This document shows, in pieces, positions 26,531 through 34,529 of a stretch of 64,000 nt of DNA; within the stretch, counting starts at the first letter, position 1; each line of letters opens with the position of its first letter. A program made the position numbers and the translations under genes. The notes under the pieces are model-generated. The model was not told the origin of the DNA and did not search any database. It saw only the letters and a list, made by a program, of their open reading frames with translations. Source of the stretch: Thermoleophilaceae bacterium (GTDB lineage: Bacteria; Actinomycetota; Thermoleophilia; Solirubrobacterales; Thermoleophilaceae); NCBI GenBank assembly GCA_036378175.1, contig DASUWY010000076.1, positions 1 to 64,000 on the forward strand, in the 5' to 3' direction.

Positions 26531-27445
26531 GCGGGCCGGCGAGGGCGCGCCCAGGTCCACGTCGATCAGGCGCTCCTTGGGCGGCTCGTCCACGAGCTCC
26601 GGATGCAGGATGTGGGCGAGCAGCTCCACACCGTCCACGAGACGCGGCCCGGGACGCGAGAAGTAGGCGGCGGCATCCACCGCCACCACCTGGCCGGCGC
26701 CGAGCCTCGCCACCTCGTCGCGATGCTGCATCACCTCGTGCGCGGCGCGCTCGGCGTAGTGACCGCAGGGCATAGCCACCACCACGTCGGGCTGCGACGC
26801 CCGCAGCTCGTCCCAGGTGGCCTCGCGTGAGCGCTCGCCCGGGAAGCCGATGGAGTCGTCGCCTCCGGCCAGCTCGATCATCTGCGGCACCCAGTGGCCG
26901 CCTATGAACGGCGGATCGAGCCACTCCAGCGCGAGCACGCTCGGCCGCCGGTCTGCGCCGCGGACCGCGAGCTTCACTCGATCGAGCCGGTCTGCCAGCT
27001 CGCGTACGAGGTCCACGCCGGCGTCCTTCGAGTCGGTGGCCTGGGCGAGTGTGCGGATGTCGCCCATCACCTCCCCGAGCGTCGACGGGTCGAGCGAGAT
27101 CACGTTCGGCTGCGACGGGAGCCGCGCCGCCACGGCGCGCACGTCGTCGAACGACACCGCGCATACCTCGCACACCGCCTGGGTCACGATCAGGTCCGGC
27201 TCGAGGTCGGCGAGCAGGTCCTCGTCGAGCTCATAGATCGCCTCACCACTGCGGGTGCGGTCACGCACGGCGGCGTCGACCTCTCTGGAGGAGAGGTCGT
27301 CCGGAATCACGCTGCGCGTGAGGTGGGGGAGCCGCTCGATGCCCTCCGGGTAATCGCACTCGTGAGTGACGGCCACTACGCTGTCGCGCAGGCCGAGGGC
27401 GCAGAGCATCTCGGTGGCGGAGGGGACAAGACTTGCGATCCGCAT
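26528..27445 (-). CDS. ABC transporter-type substrate-binding protein, cobalamin/iron-siderophore (BtuF-like) family
   Basis: The 305-residue protein has the BtuF/periplasmic-binding-protein-2-like fold: MRIASLVPSATEMLCALGL at the N-terminus, the DL(I/V)VTQ segment near residue 88, and GGHWVPQMIELAGGDD with AMPCGHYAERAAHEV further on. There is no signal peptide or lipobox, so unlike true BtuF it may be cytoplasmic. It has CEVCAVS with paired cysteines. Lone cytoplasmic members occur in actinobacteria with unclear roles. Start ATG 27445 overlaps an ATG of the divergent pterin dehydratase frame. Confidence 0.82.
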   Translation of the reverse strand: MRIASLVPSATEMLCALGLRDSVVAVTHECDYPEGIERLPHLTRSVIPDDLSSREVDAAVRDRTRSGEAIYELDEDLLADLEPDLIVTQAVCEVCAVSFDDVRAVAARLPSQPNVISLDPSTLGEVMGDIRTLAQATDSKDAGVDLVRELADRLDRVKLAVRGADRRPSVLALEWLDPPFIGGHWVPQMIELAGGDDSIGFPGERSREATWDELRASQPDVVVAMPCGHYAERAAHEVMQHRDEVARLGAGQVVAVDAAAYFSRPGPRLVDGVELLAHILHPELVDEPPKERLIDVDLGAPSPAR

Positions 27446-27455
27446 GGGGGTAACC

Positions 27456-27734
27456 ATGGCAGCTCTGGGTGAGGACGAAGTAAAAGCTCGGCTCTCCGGG
27501 CTCGACGGCTGGGAGCAAAAGGGCGACGCGATCGAGAAGCAGTTCCAGTTCGAGGATTTCTCCGGTTCTGTGGACTTCGTGAACCGCATCACGCCGGTTG
27601 CGAACGAGATGAACCACCATCCGGACCTGGCGATCTCGTGGAACACGGTGACCGTCACGCTCTCCACGCATTCCGAGGGCGGGCTCACCGAGAACGACTT
27701 CGAGCTGGCGCAGAGGATCGACCGGTCCGCTTGA
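27456..27734 (+). CDS. 4a-hydroxytetrahydrobiopterin dehydratase (pterin-4a-carbinolamine dehydratase)
   Basis: The 92-residue protein carries the PCD signature NEMNHHPDLAISWNTVTVTLSTHSEGGLT with the paired His residues and the distal His. It dehydrates the carbinolamine made by pterin-dependent hydroxylases and may also act on related pterins in molybdopterin or other pathways. ATG 27456 is chosen because GGGGGT lies 4 bases upstream; ATG 27444 is also in frame and would overlap the start codon of the divergent gene. No phenylalanine hydroxylase gene is present in the window. Confidence 0.92.
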   Translation: MAALGEDEVKARLSGLDGWEQKGDAIEKQFQFEDFSGSVDFVNRITPVANEMNHHPDLAISWNTVTVTLSTHSEGGLTENDFELAQRIDRSA

Positions 27735-27746
27735 ATCTCGCCCTGC

Positions 27747-28409
27747 ATGGCGGGGATGCAGGGGCGCGGCCGCCTGGCCGCGGAGCTATCGCGTAGGGAC
27801 TTCATCACGCGCGTGAGCACGCTCGGCGCGGGCGCCTATGTGCTCGCGGCGCTGCCGGCCGCGCGGCTGCTGCAGGCGGCGCTCCCGAACCCGAGCGCGC
27901 CGGCGGACGCCACGCTTCAGGCATTCGCGGACACCCTGGTTCCAGGGCGCAAGGCGGCGAAGACCGACCTCGGCGATCCGATCGACCCGCGGGCGATCGC
28001 CGGAGTGGACTCCCAGCCCGGCGCCGTGGAGGCCGACGCCCTGCGCCTCTTCCACGATCCGCTGATCGGCTTCGACGCGCTGGAGGCGCCGTTCCTCGCC
28101 GACCTGTCGGCCCGCTCCCTCACGGTCGGCGGCGGCGAGTTCCTGCTCCTGCCGTACGAAAAGCGTGCGGAGGTGTGCATGGCGGGCCTCGACTTCTCCA
28201 ACCCGTCGCGCACGCTGTGGGAAGCCGCCGCGGCCGTGCCGTTCACCGCCTTCTGCGGCGCGGCCGAGCACCCGATCGGCACGAGCGGGAACGCCTCCGG
28301 CTACCGCGTGATGGGTTACCCCGGCGCGGCGCCGAACGGCTACCAGCGCGACTACAGCTACGGCCGCCCGCTCTCGCGCGAGCGCACCCGGAACGGGAAC
28401 CTCGGCTGA
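27747..28409 (+). CDS. Tat-signal protein, partner of a GMC oxidoreductase (DUF5987/gluconate dehydrogenase subunit 3-like)
   Basis: The 220-residue protein begins with a twin-arginine signal (ELSRRDFITRVS followed by a hydrophobic run to residue 40). The mature part (TLQAFADTLVPGRKAAKTDLGDPIDPRAIAG, segments) resembles the small subunits that accompany flavin-dependent alcohol dehydrogenases. It shares one base with the following GMC gene (TGATG), so the two are translated together. It may help export or anchor the oxidoreductase, which has no signal peptide of its own. The exact family is tentative. Confidence 0.75.
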   Translation: MAGMQGRGRLAAELSRRDFITRVSTLGAGAYVLAALPAARLLQAALPNPSAPADATLQAFADTLVPGRKAAKTDLGDPIDPRAIAGVDSQPGAVEADALRLFHDPLIGFDALEAPFLADLSARSLTVGGGEFLLLPYEKRAEVCMAGLDFSNPSRTLWEAAAAVPFTAFCGAAEHPIGTSGNASGYRVMGYPGAAPNGYQRDYSYGRPLSRERTRNGNLG

Positions 28410-30073
28410 TGGCCGAGCGCGTTGACGTGTGCATCGTGGGCTCGGGCTTCGGCGGTTCGATCTCCGCCTGGCGGCTCGCAGAGCTCTACCAGGCGGCGGG
28501 CGCGGATCCGGCGAACATCCTCGTGCTCGAGCGCGGCGCGCGCTTCAAGCACACCGACTTCCGCCAGTCGATGTACGTCGGAAACCTCGCGCGCGTGTAC
28601 GAGCTCATCCAGTCCGCCGATGGCGGCGGCCAGGTGGTGGTGGCGAACGCGGTGGGCGGCGGCTCGAACCTGTACCTCGCGGCATCGCTCCGCGCGCCGA
28701 GCCAGACGTTCGAGCGGCGCGACCACCGCCCGGACGATGGGCCGGACCGCCGCATGTGGCCGGCAGCGATCTCCCGCCGCGCCCTCGACCCCTACTACGC
28801 CCGCGCCGAGGCCGGGCTTCGCGTGAGCCGCCCGCGCTGGGACCAGGTGTCGAAGTCGGGAGGCGTGTGGGCCGCCTCGCTGGCCGCTGCCGGCCACACG
28901 TGCGACCGGGTGCCGGTGGCGATCGACCCCGGGCGCTGCGTGAACGCCAAGTGGTGTCACACGGGCTGCATCTTCGGCGCGAAGAACACGCTCAACACCA
29001 ACTACCTCGCGAGCGCCGAGCACGCCGGCGTCCGGGTGCGACCGAGCCGGCAGGTGGATCTGGTGCGGCGCTCGGCGCCGAACGCCAGCGGCTACCGCTA
29101 CGTGGTCACGGCAGCCGAGATCGACAACGACGGAGACAACCCCACGCGACAGCCCACCGGCAAGTTCGAGGAGATCGAGTGCAGGGTGCTGATCCTCGCC
29201 GCAGGCGCGATGGGCACTCCGGTGATCCTGCTCCGCTCGCGCGCGGCGCTGCCGTCGCTGTCCCCCCAGGTGGGCAAGAACCTCGGCGTGAACGGCGACC
29301 ACATCGCGGGGGCCGAGTTCGACCCGGCGCAGCTGCGCGCGCAGCTAGGGCTCGACTACGGCGAGTTCTACAAGGGTCGCCCGATCACGACGATGAGCTA
29401 CGACTGGTGGAACGGCGCGGACGGTACGCGCTTCAACCTCCAGGAGATCTTCCTGTCCACCCTCACCAACTTCCTCTACGACGACGGCCGCCCTGGCGAG
29501 CCGTCCTGGTGGGGGCTTGGCAAGAAGCGCTCGATCGCCACGTGGAGCAACCACATCGAGCTGCTGGCGATGGTGGAGGACACGAACGACGGCGAGTTCG
29601 TGGCGCCGCCGCCGGACGGCGACAACATGCGCCCGAACGCCGGCCCCGTAACGGTCGGCCTCTTCACGTACTCGTTCTCGGAGCAGTCCCGACGGGTTCG
29701 CGACGCCGCCAACGCGGCCATGAAGTCGGTGCTCGAGCGGGGCGGCCTCGGCCGCTTCCTCGCGCTCACGGAGTCGAAGGGCGCGTACTGCGCGCACCCG
29801 CTCGGCGGCGCCCGCATGGCGGAGTCGAAGGACCTGGGCGTGGTGGACCACCGCTGCGAGGCATTCGACAACGAGGGGCTCTTCTGCATCGACAGCTCGG
29901 CCATCCCCACATCGCTGGGCGTGAACCCCTCGCTGACGATTTCCGCCGTATCCGAGCGCGCCGCAGAGCAACTGGTGAAGCGGAGCACGGACTTCGGCCT
30001 GCCAAAGGCGCCACCACAGTTCACGCCAAAGACGCCCGACGTATACGTGGGCGATCGCGTGGTGCCGGTGTAG
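28409..30073 (+). CDS. GMC family FAD-dependent oxidoreductase (cholesterol oxidase-like)
   Basis: The 554-residue flavoprotein has the FAD-binding GSGFGGS at residues 11–17, VLERGARF, the AVGGGSNLYLAASLR segment near 85, a cluster CVNAKWCHTGCIFGAKNT near 180, and the C-terminal HPLGGARM and SSAIPTSLGVNPSLTISAVSERAAEQL (segments) that close the FAD site. The His of HPLGGA is the likely active-site base. The substrate may be a sterol or other alcohol. It has no signal peptide; export could depend on the Tat-signal partner encoded just before it. Start ATG 28409 overlaps the partner's stop. Confidence 0.9.
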   Translation: MAERVDVCIVGSGFGGSISAWRLAELYQAAGADPANILVLERGARFKHTDFRQSMYVGNLARVYELIQSADGGGQVVVANAVGGGSNLYLAASLRAPSQTFERRDHRPDDGPDRRMWPAAISRRALDPYYARAEAGLRVSRPRWDQVSKSGGVWAASLAAAGHTCDRVPVAIDPGRCVNAKWCHTGCIFGAKNTLNTNYLASAEHAGVRVRPSRQVDLVRRSAPNASGYRYVVTAAEIDNDGDNPTRQPTGKFEEIECRVLILAAGAMGTPVILLRSRAALPSLSPQVGKNLGVNGDHIAGAEFDPAQLRAQLGLDYGEFYKGRPITTMSYDWWNGADGTRFNLQEIFLSTLTNFLYDDGRPGEPSWWGLGKKRSIATWSNHIELLAMVEDTNDGEFVAPPPDGDNMRPNAGPVTVGLFTYSFSEQSRRVRDAANAAMKSVLERGGLGRFLALTESKGAYCAHPLGGARMAESKDLGVVDHRCEAFDNEGLFCIDSSAIPTSLGVNPSLTISAVSERAAEQLVKRSTDFGLPKAPPQFTPKTPDVYVGDRVVPV

Positions 30074-30091
30074 CCAGCGCTCCGAGCCCTC

Positions 30092-30100
30092 TGCTACGGT
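30092..30100 (+). promoter_or_regulatory. Extended -10 promoter upstream of the leader ORF
   Basis: TGcTACGGT fits an extended -10 element (TGn followed by TAnnnT). Transcription should start near 30107, about 9 bases before the ATG of the 18-codon leader ORF and about 60 bases before the transporter gene. No -35 is evident. Confidence 0.45.
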
Positions 30101-30115
30101 GAGGTCGTTCGCCGA

Positions 30116-30172
30116 ATGACTGACGACGAACCTCCTCGAAGTAAGAAGCCCCGGCGCGGGTTAGCACGATGA
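30116..30172 (+). CDS. 18-codon leader ORF (MTDDEPP…) coupled to a CNNM/CorC-type transporter gene
   Basis: ATG 30116 opens an 18-residue ORF, MTDDEPPRSKKPRRGLAR, whose TGA stop (30170–30172) overlaps the transporter ATG (30169) as ATGA. The peptide has an acidic/proline start (DDEPP) followed by a basic half. That layout recalls the enterobacterial MgtL leader, where acidic and proline codons destabilise ribosomes at low magnesium and so control a Mg2+ transporter. The match is in layout only. It could also simply be a translational-coupling ORF. It has no clear Shine-Dalgarno sequence (GCCGA precedes the ATG). Confidence 0.6.
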   Translation: MTDDEPPRSKKPRRGLAR

Positions 30173-31506
30173 ACCTCGTGCTGCTGCTCGTTGTCGTTCC
30201 GCTGCTGATCGCGGTCAACGGCTTCTTCGTCGCCGCCGAGTACGCTCTCGTGCGCTCGCGCGTGGACCGGCTCGATCAGCTCGAGCAGGAGGGACGCAAG
30301 CGCGCGTCGCTCGCGCGGAGCCAGATCGAGCGCATCGACGAGTACATCGCCGCCTGCCAGGTGGGCATCACGCTCGCCTCGATCGGCATCGGCGCCGTGG
30401 GCGAGCCGGTGTTCGCCCACTACCTCGACAAGGTCCTCGACAACGCTCTCTCGCACGGGGCCGCCATCGCGATCGCGGCGATCATCGCGTACCTCTTCAT
30501 CTCCGCCTGCCACATCACCCTCGGCGAGCTGTCGCCGAAGATCTACACCGTCGCAAAGCCGGAGACCGTGGCGATGCGCTCGGCGCGGCTGCTCCAGTTC
30601 TCGAGCACGGTCTTCAAGCCGGTGTCGGTCGCGCTGTCGGCGGCCGCGCAACTCGTGCTGCGGCCGTTCGGCATCCGCGCCGAGGGGCTTGGCGAGGAGA
30701 CCACCACCTCCGAGGACCTCAAGTTCCTGATCGCTCGCAGCGCCTCGGGCGGCACCCTCGACCCCGGCGAGGCCGTGATGCTCCGCGGGGTGTTCCACCT
30801 GCACGAGCAGGAGGCGCGCAATGTGATGACGCCCATCCCGGCGGTGGTGACCGTGGACGTGTCCGAGAGCGTGGAGGCGGCGCTCAGGCGCTGCGTGCAG
30901 TCCGGGCACACGCGGCTCCTCGTGACCGAGGACGAGAACACGGACCGCATCCGAGGCATCGTTCATTCGAACTCGCTGGCGCGCCTGTTGATGACGCGCG
31001 GCGCGGACTCGTCGATCGAGTCGGTGGTGAAGGACGTGCCGATCATTCCCGAGACCAAGCCGCTCGACGACCTGCTCGCCGACCTCCAGCGCGAGCGCAC
31101 GTCGATGGCGGTGGTGGTGGACGAGTACGGCCGCACGGCCGGCATCGTGACGGTGGAGGACATCATCGAGGAGGTGGTCGGCGAGATCACCGACGAGACC
31201 GATCCCGCGGGCGGCGCGGTGCGAAGGCTCGCGAACGGCGACTGGTACGTGCGAGGGCACGTGCCGATCACGGACCTCCAGGACTACGGGCTCGACCTGC
31301 CGATCGATTCCGACACGTACAACTCGGTGGGCGGCTACGTGTTCGGGGAGCTCGGGCGCCTGCCCAAGCGCGGCGACATGGTCAACGCCAACGGCTACTC
31401 GCTGCGCGTGGAGTCCGTGAGGGAGAACCGGATCGAGGCCGTACGCATCCGCGACCACACGCCCGCGAACCGAGAGGAAGGCGGATCCGTCCGCGACGAG
31501 AGTTAG
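30169..31506 (+). CDS. Hemolysin family/CNNM–CorC-type membrane protein (putative Mg2+ or cation exporter)
   Basis: The 445-residue protein has an N-terminal DUF21 (CNNM) transmembrane domain with a first helix at residues 1–25 (LVLLLVVVPLLIAVNGFFVAAEYALV) and helices near 60–80, 95–120 and 130–150. A CBS pair follows (residues 205–330, with RNVMTPIPAVVTVDV and VVVDEYGRTAGIVTVEDIIEEVVGEI), then a CorC/HlyC domain. The family (CorC, MpfA, CNNM) is linked to Mg2+ and Co2+ export or homeostasis. The gene is translationally coupled to the short leader ORF before it. Confidence 0.94.
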   Translation: MNLVLLLVVVPLLIAVNGFFVAAEYALVRSRVDRLDQLEQEGRKRASLARSQIERIDEYIAACQVGITLASIGIGAVGEPVFAHYLDKVLDNALSHGAAIAIAAIIAYLFISACHITLGELSPKIYTVAKPETVAMRSARLLQFSSTVFKPVSVALSAAAQLVLRPFGIRAEGLGEETTTSEDLKFLIARSASGGTLDPGEAVMLRGVFHLHEQEARNVMTPIPAVVTVDVSESVEAALRRCVQSGHTRLLVTEDENTDRIRGIVHSNSLARLLMTRGADSSIESVVKDVPIIPETKPLDDLLADLQRERTSMAVVVDEYGRTAGIVTVEDIIEEVVGEITDETDPAGGAVRRLANGDWYVRGHVPITDLQDYGLDLPIDSDTYNSVGGYVFGELGRLPKRGDMVNANGYSLRVESVRENRIEAVRIRDHTPANREEGGSVRDES

Positions 31507-31550
31507 CTTGACCCGGCAAGAGCTCTTCCAGCCGCCAGGAGGTCTTGCCG

Positions 31551-31862
31551 ATGTGGTCCGTGAAGCTCACCGATTCCCAGCGCGATGCGCTGCGGGCTCT
31601 CATCAACGCGCAGGGGGAGGTGGGGCCGTCGCTCAGCGGCGGGCTCGAAGCGCTCGAGTTCGCGCGCTGGGATGACCTGCCCGAGGCCGAGCTTCCGTGG
31701 GAGCGGGTGGCCGAGCTGGCGAGCCTGCAGGGCATCGGCGAGGCGGACGTTGTGTGGGATCTCGCGTCCGGCTTGCCCACGCCGGTCGAGCGGCCGGTGC
31801 CGCGCCGCCGGCCGCCGGCCAGACGGCCACCGCCGCCGCCGGCACGTCGCAAGGCGGCTTAG
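31551..31862 (+). CDS. Small hypothetical protein with Pro/Arg-rich tail
   Basis: The 103-residue protein starts MWSVKLTDSQRDALRALINAQ, continues with an acidic helical middle (WDDLPEAELPWERVAELASL), and ends in a basic proline-rich tail (RRRPPARRPPPPPARRK). No domain is recognised. ATG 31551 is preferred because GGAGG lies 8 bases upstream; TTG 31545 is too close to it. The stop overlaps the convergent acetyltransferase stop by 4 bases. Confidence 0.68.
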   Translation: MWSVKLTDSQRDALRALINAQGEVGPSLSGGLEALEFARWDDLPEAELPWERVAELASLQGIGEADVVWDLASGLPTPVERPVPRRRPPARRPPPPPARRKAA

Positions 31863-32299
31863 GGCATCCCGGGCGGCGCGCCCGGCCGCGGCCGTTCCAT
31901 CAGGCGCTCCGGCGGGGGGCCGAACCCGAACGGCTCGTAGAACGCCGGGTCGTTGGTGTGAAGGACCCAGCGCACGTTCGCGTGCGGGCCCTCAACCACG
32001 GCCTCGCGCACCAGCGCGGCGCCGAGACCGCGTCCCCGGAAGTCCGGGTGGATGTACACGTCCGCGAGATACGCGATCGAGTTGCCGTCGGTGACCACGC
32101 GGCAGAAGCCCGCCTGGCGGCCGTCGGGCGAGTAGAGCCCGAGCACGCGGGTGGACTCGCGCACGAGGCGCTCCACCGTTTCCCGCGGCCGGCCGATCGC
32201 CCAGTACGCCTCCGTGGACAGGAACCTGTGTACCGCGTCCACGTCTACGCGCGCGCGGTCGTCGTCGAGCTCGAAGCCGCCCTCGAGCTCCTTGCGCAT
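31859..32299 (-). CDS. GNAT family N-acetyltransferase
   Basis: The 146-residue protein resembles the YhbS/GNAT group: RFLSTEAYWAIGRP, then AYLADVYIHPDFRGRGLGAALV (acetyl-CoA loop RGRGLG near residue 90) and NDPAFYEPFGFGPPPE (motif B). The substrate is unknown. ATG 32299 gives the family N-terminus (MRKELEGGFELDDDRARVDV). A 163-bp nested inverted repeat lies immediately upstream, so its expression may depend on that element or on read-through from the dehydrogenase gene. Confidence 0.87.
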   Translation of the reverse strand: MRKELEGGFELDDDRARVDVDAVHRFLSTEAYWAIGRPRETVERLVRESTRVLGLYSPDGRQAGFCRVVTDGNSIAYLADVYIHPDFRGRGLGAALVREAVVEGPHANVRWVLHTNDPAFYEPFGFGPPPERLMERPRPGAPPGMP

Positions 32300-32300
32300 C

Positions 32301-32463
32301 AGTGTCGTGAGTCGTAATTTCGGGTGCGCCTTCCCGGAGTCTGGTCGCGCCTGACGCCACCCGCGGGAATCGCCGATGCACTGCATCGACTCATCCCGCG
32401 TCCGTCGTCAGATCGCGCCCAGCCGCTCGGGAAGCTGAGTACGAACTTACGACTCACGACACT
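32301..32463. repeat. 163-bp nested palindrome between two minus-strand genes
   Basis: Outer arms of 17 bases pair perfectly: 32301–32317 with 32447–32463 (AGTGTCGTGAGTCGTAA and its complement). Inside, further pairs nest in order: CTTCCCG with CGGGAAG, CTGACG with CGTCAG, CGCGGGA with TCCCGCG, and a central CGATGCA-C-TGCATCG. The whole segment can fold into one long interrupted hairpin. It fills the gap between the acetyltransferase start (32299) and the hydroxyacyl-CoA dehydrogenase stop (32462). Terminator, small mobile element or regulatory RNA are possible. Confidence 0.75.
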
Positions 32464-33244
32464 ACTTCGAGTAGTCGTAGAAGCCCGCGCCGCTCTTGCG
32501 GCCGAGCCTGCCCTCGTCCATGAGCTTCCGCACGGTCTGCGGGATCTCCACGCCGAGCGTCTCGCCGATGGCGGTGGACACATCAAGGCCCACGAAGTCG
32601 AGCAGCGCCAGGGGCCCCATCGGGTGGCCGGCGCCCATCTTCATGCAGGCGTCGATCGCGTCGGGCTCGAGGCCGTCGCCCTCCTCGAGCAGCCGCACCG
32701 CGCTGAAGAGGTACGGGAAGAGCAGGCGGTTCACCACAAAGCCGGGCAGGTCCGGCACCTCCACCGGCTCCTTGCCGAGCGACTCGCACAGCGCGCGAGC
32801 GCGCGAGCGCGTCTCGTCGGTGGCCTCCGGCGGGAAGGCGAGCTCCACGAGCTTCATCTTCGGCACCGGGTTGAACACGTGAATGCCGGCGAAGCGCTCA
32901 GGCCGCCCGCTCGCCTGGCCCAGCTCCGCCACGGACAGCGACGATGTGGTGGACGCGATCACGGCGTCCGGCTTCAGCAGCTCGCCGAGCTCGCCGAGGA
33001 TCTCACGCTTGATCTTCATGTCCTCGACCACGGCCTCCACCACCAGGGTGGCCTCGGCGAGCTCCTCGATGTCGGTGACCACGTCCACGTGATCGCCCAG
33101 GCGCTCACGCGCGCGCTCGGCGGAGTGCTCGCTCCGCGCCCACAGCACGAGGCCCGGATGCATGTCGGCCGTCTGCGCCAAACCGCGCGCGATGGCCCCG
33201 CTCCCGACTATCCCCAGCCGCTCTGTGAGGGTTGATTGACTCAC
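32462..33244 (-). CDS. 3-hydroxyacyl-CoA dehydrogenase
   Basis: This 260-residue NAD-dependent enzyme oxidises 3-hydroxyacyl-CoA in fatty-acid beta-oxidation. The Rossmann loop is GIVGSGAIARGLAQ, the second motif is VVEAVVEDMKIKREIL, the catalytic His is in GIHVFNPVPKMKLVEL, and the C-terminal domain has FVVNRLLFPYLFSAVRLLEEG and ends GAGFYDYSK. It is a monofunctional type, like 3-hydroxybutyryl-CoA dehydrogenase. The GTG start overlaps a TetR-type operator. It is divergent from the thiolase gene. Confidence 0.94.
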   Translation of the reverse strand: MSQSTLTERLGIVGSGAIARGLAQTADMHPGLVLWARSEHSAERARERLGDHVDVVTDIEELAEATLVVEAVVEDMKIKREILGELGELLKPDAVIASTTSSLSVAELGQASGRPERFAGIHVFNPVPKMKLVELAFPPEATDETRSRARALCESLGKEPVEVPDLPGFVVNRLLFPYLFSAVRLLEEGDGLEPDAIDACMKMGAGHPMGPLALLDFVGLDVSTAIGETLGVEIPQTVRKLMDEGRLGRKSGAGFYDYSK

Positions 33245-33251
33245 CAGTCAA
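33236..33251. promoter_or_regulatory. TetR-type operator at the hydroxyacyl-CoA dehydrogenase/thiolase divergent promoter
   Basis: TTGACT-CACC-AGTCAA is a perfect 6-base inverted repeat that covers the GTG start codon of the minus-strand dehydrogenase gene. Back-to-back -10 candidates (TAGGGT on minus at 33256–33261, TACATA on plus at 33262–33267) lie beside it. Read on the opposite strand it differs in one base from the site at 42991–43006. Confidence 0.65.
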
Positions 33252-33317
33252 CTCGGTACCCTACATATGAGACGGGTTTTTTGCGCAGACCCCTGAATCA
33301 CCAGGAGGTGGATTCGC

Positions 33318-34490
33318 ATGCCGATGGAGAACGGGCGCGAGGTGGTCATCGTCGAGGCGGTCAGGACGCCGATCGGGCGTGGCCACCCGGAGAAGGGCTA
33401 CTACAGGGACACGCATCCGAACGAGCTCCTGGGCCGCTGTTACACCGAGGTGATCGAGCGCGCCGGCATCCCCGCGGAGGAGGTCGAGGACGTGATCACC
33501 GGCTGCGTGCAGCAGTACGGCGAGCAGATGTTCAACGTCGGCCGCAACGCCTGGCTGCAGGCCGGGCTGCCGGTGGAGACGCCGGCCACCACCGTCGACC
33601 GCCAGTGCGGCTCCGCCCAGCAGGCCGTGAACTTCGCCGCCGCGCTGATCGCCTCCGGCGTGCACGACGCCGCGATCGGCAGCGGCGTGGAGCACATGGG
33701 CCACATCCCGATGGGCGTGGGCTTCAAGTGGGTTGACGAGGTGGGCTCGCCGTGGCCCGAGGCGCTGATGGCGAAGTACGACCTCGTGCCGCAGGGCATC
33801 TCCGCCGAGCTGATCGCCGACCAGTGGGAGATCCCGCGCTCAGAGCTCGACGAGATCGGCATGCGCTCGCACCAGCTCGCGCACCAGGCCACCGAGGAGG
33901 GCCGCTTCGAGCGGGAGATCATCCCGTTCGCCGTGAACGGGGACACCTACGTCGCCGATCAGGGCATCCGCCCGGACACCAATCTCGAGGCGCTCTCGCA
34001 GCTCAAGCCGGCGTTCAAGCCGGACGGGAAGATCACCGCGGGCAACTCGTCCCAGATCTCCGACGGCGCGGCGGCCGTGCTGTTGATGGAGCGGAAGAAG
34101 GCGGAGTCCCTCGGGCTGAAGCCGCGCGCGAAGATCCTCGACCAGACCACCGTGGGCGTGGATCCGGTGACGATGCTCACCGGGCCGATCCCCGCCACGA
34201 GGAAGCTGCTCGACCGCAACAAGATGCAGATGTCGGACATCGATCTCGTGGAGATCAACGAGGCCTTCGCCTCGGTGGTGGCCGCCTGGCGCCGGGAGCT
34301 CGAGCCGGACATGGACCGCGTGAACGTGAATGGAGGCGCGATCGCTCTCGGACACCCGCTCGGATCGACCGGCGCGCGGCTCATCACCACGCTGCTGCAC
34401 GAGATGGAGCGCTCGGACAAGGAAGTGGGCCTCGTGACGATGTGCTGCGGCGGCGGTCTCGGAACCGGCACGTTGCTACAGCGAGTCTGA
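33318..34490 (+). CDS. Acetyl-CoA C-acyltransferase (3-ketoacyl-CoA thiolase)
   Basis: The 390-residue thiolase shows all catalytic motifs: nucleophile C97 in DRQCGSAQQ, GGAIALGHPLGSTGAR with the active His near residue 337, and CCGGGLGTGTLL near 376 with the proton-donating Cys. NEAFA (near 314) is also present. It performs the last step of beta-oxidation. The start has a strong CCAGGAGGT site. A TetR-type operator lies about 70 bases upstream, shared with the divergent hydroxyacyl-CoA dehydrogenase. It may favour steroid or branched substrates, but this cannot be told from sequence alone. Confidence 0.95.
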   Translation: MPMENGREVVIVEAVRTPIGRGHPEKGYYRDTHPNELLGRCYTEVIERAGIPAEEVEDVITGCVQQYGEQMFNVGRNAWLQAGLPVETPATTVDRQCGSAQQAVNFAAALIASGVHDAAIGSGVEHMGHIPMGVGFKWVDEVGSPWPEALMAKYDLVPQGISAELIADQWEIPRSELDEIGMRSHQLAHQATEEGRFEREIIPFAVNGDTYVADQGIRPDTNLEALSQLKPAFKPDGKITAGNSSQISDGAAAVLLMERKKAESLGLKPRAKILDQTTVGVDPVTMLTGPIPATRKLLDRNKMQMSDIDLVEINEAFASVVAAWRRELEPDMDRVNVNGGAIALGHPLGSTGARLITTLLHEMERSDKEVGLVTMCCGGGLGTGTLLQRV

Positions 34491-34529
34491 GCTTCGTTTC
34501 CGGCTGGCGTTAACGGGTAGGCAGAAGCG

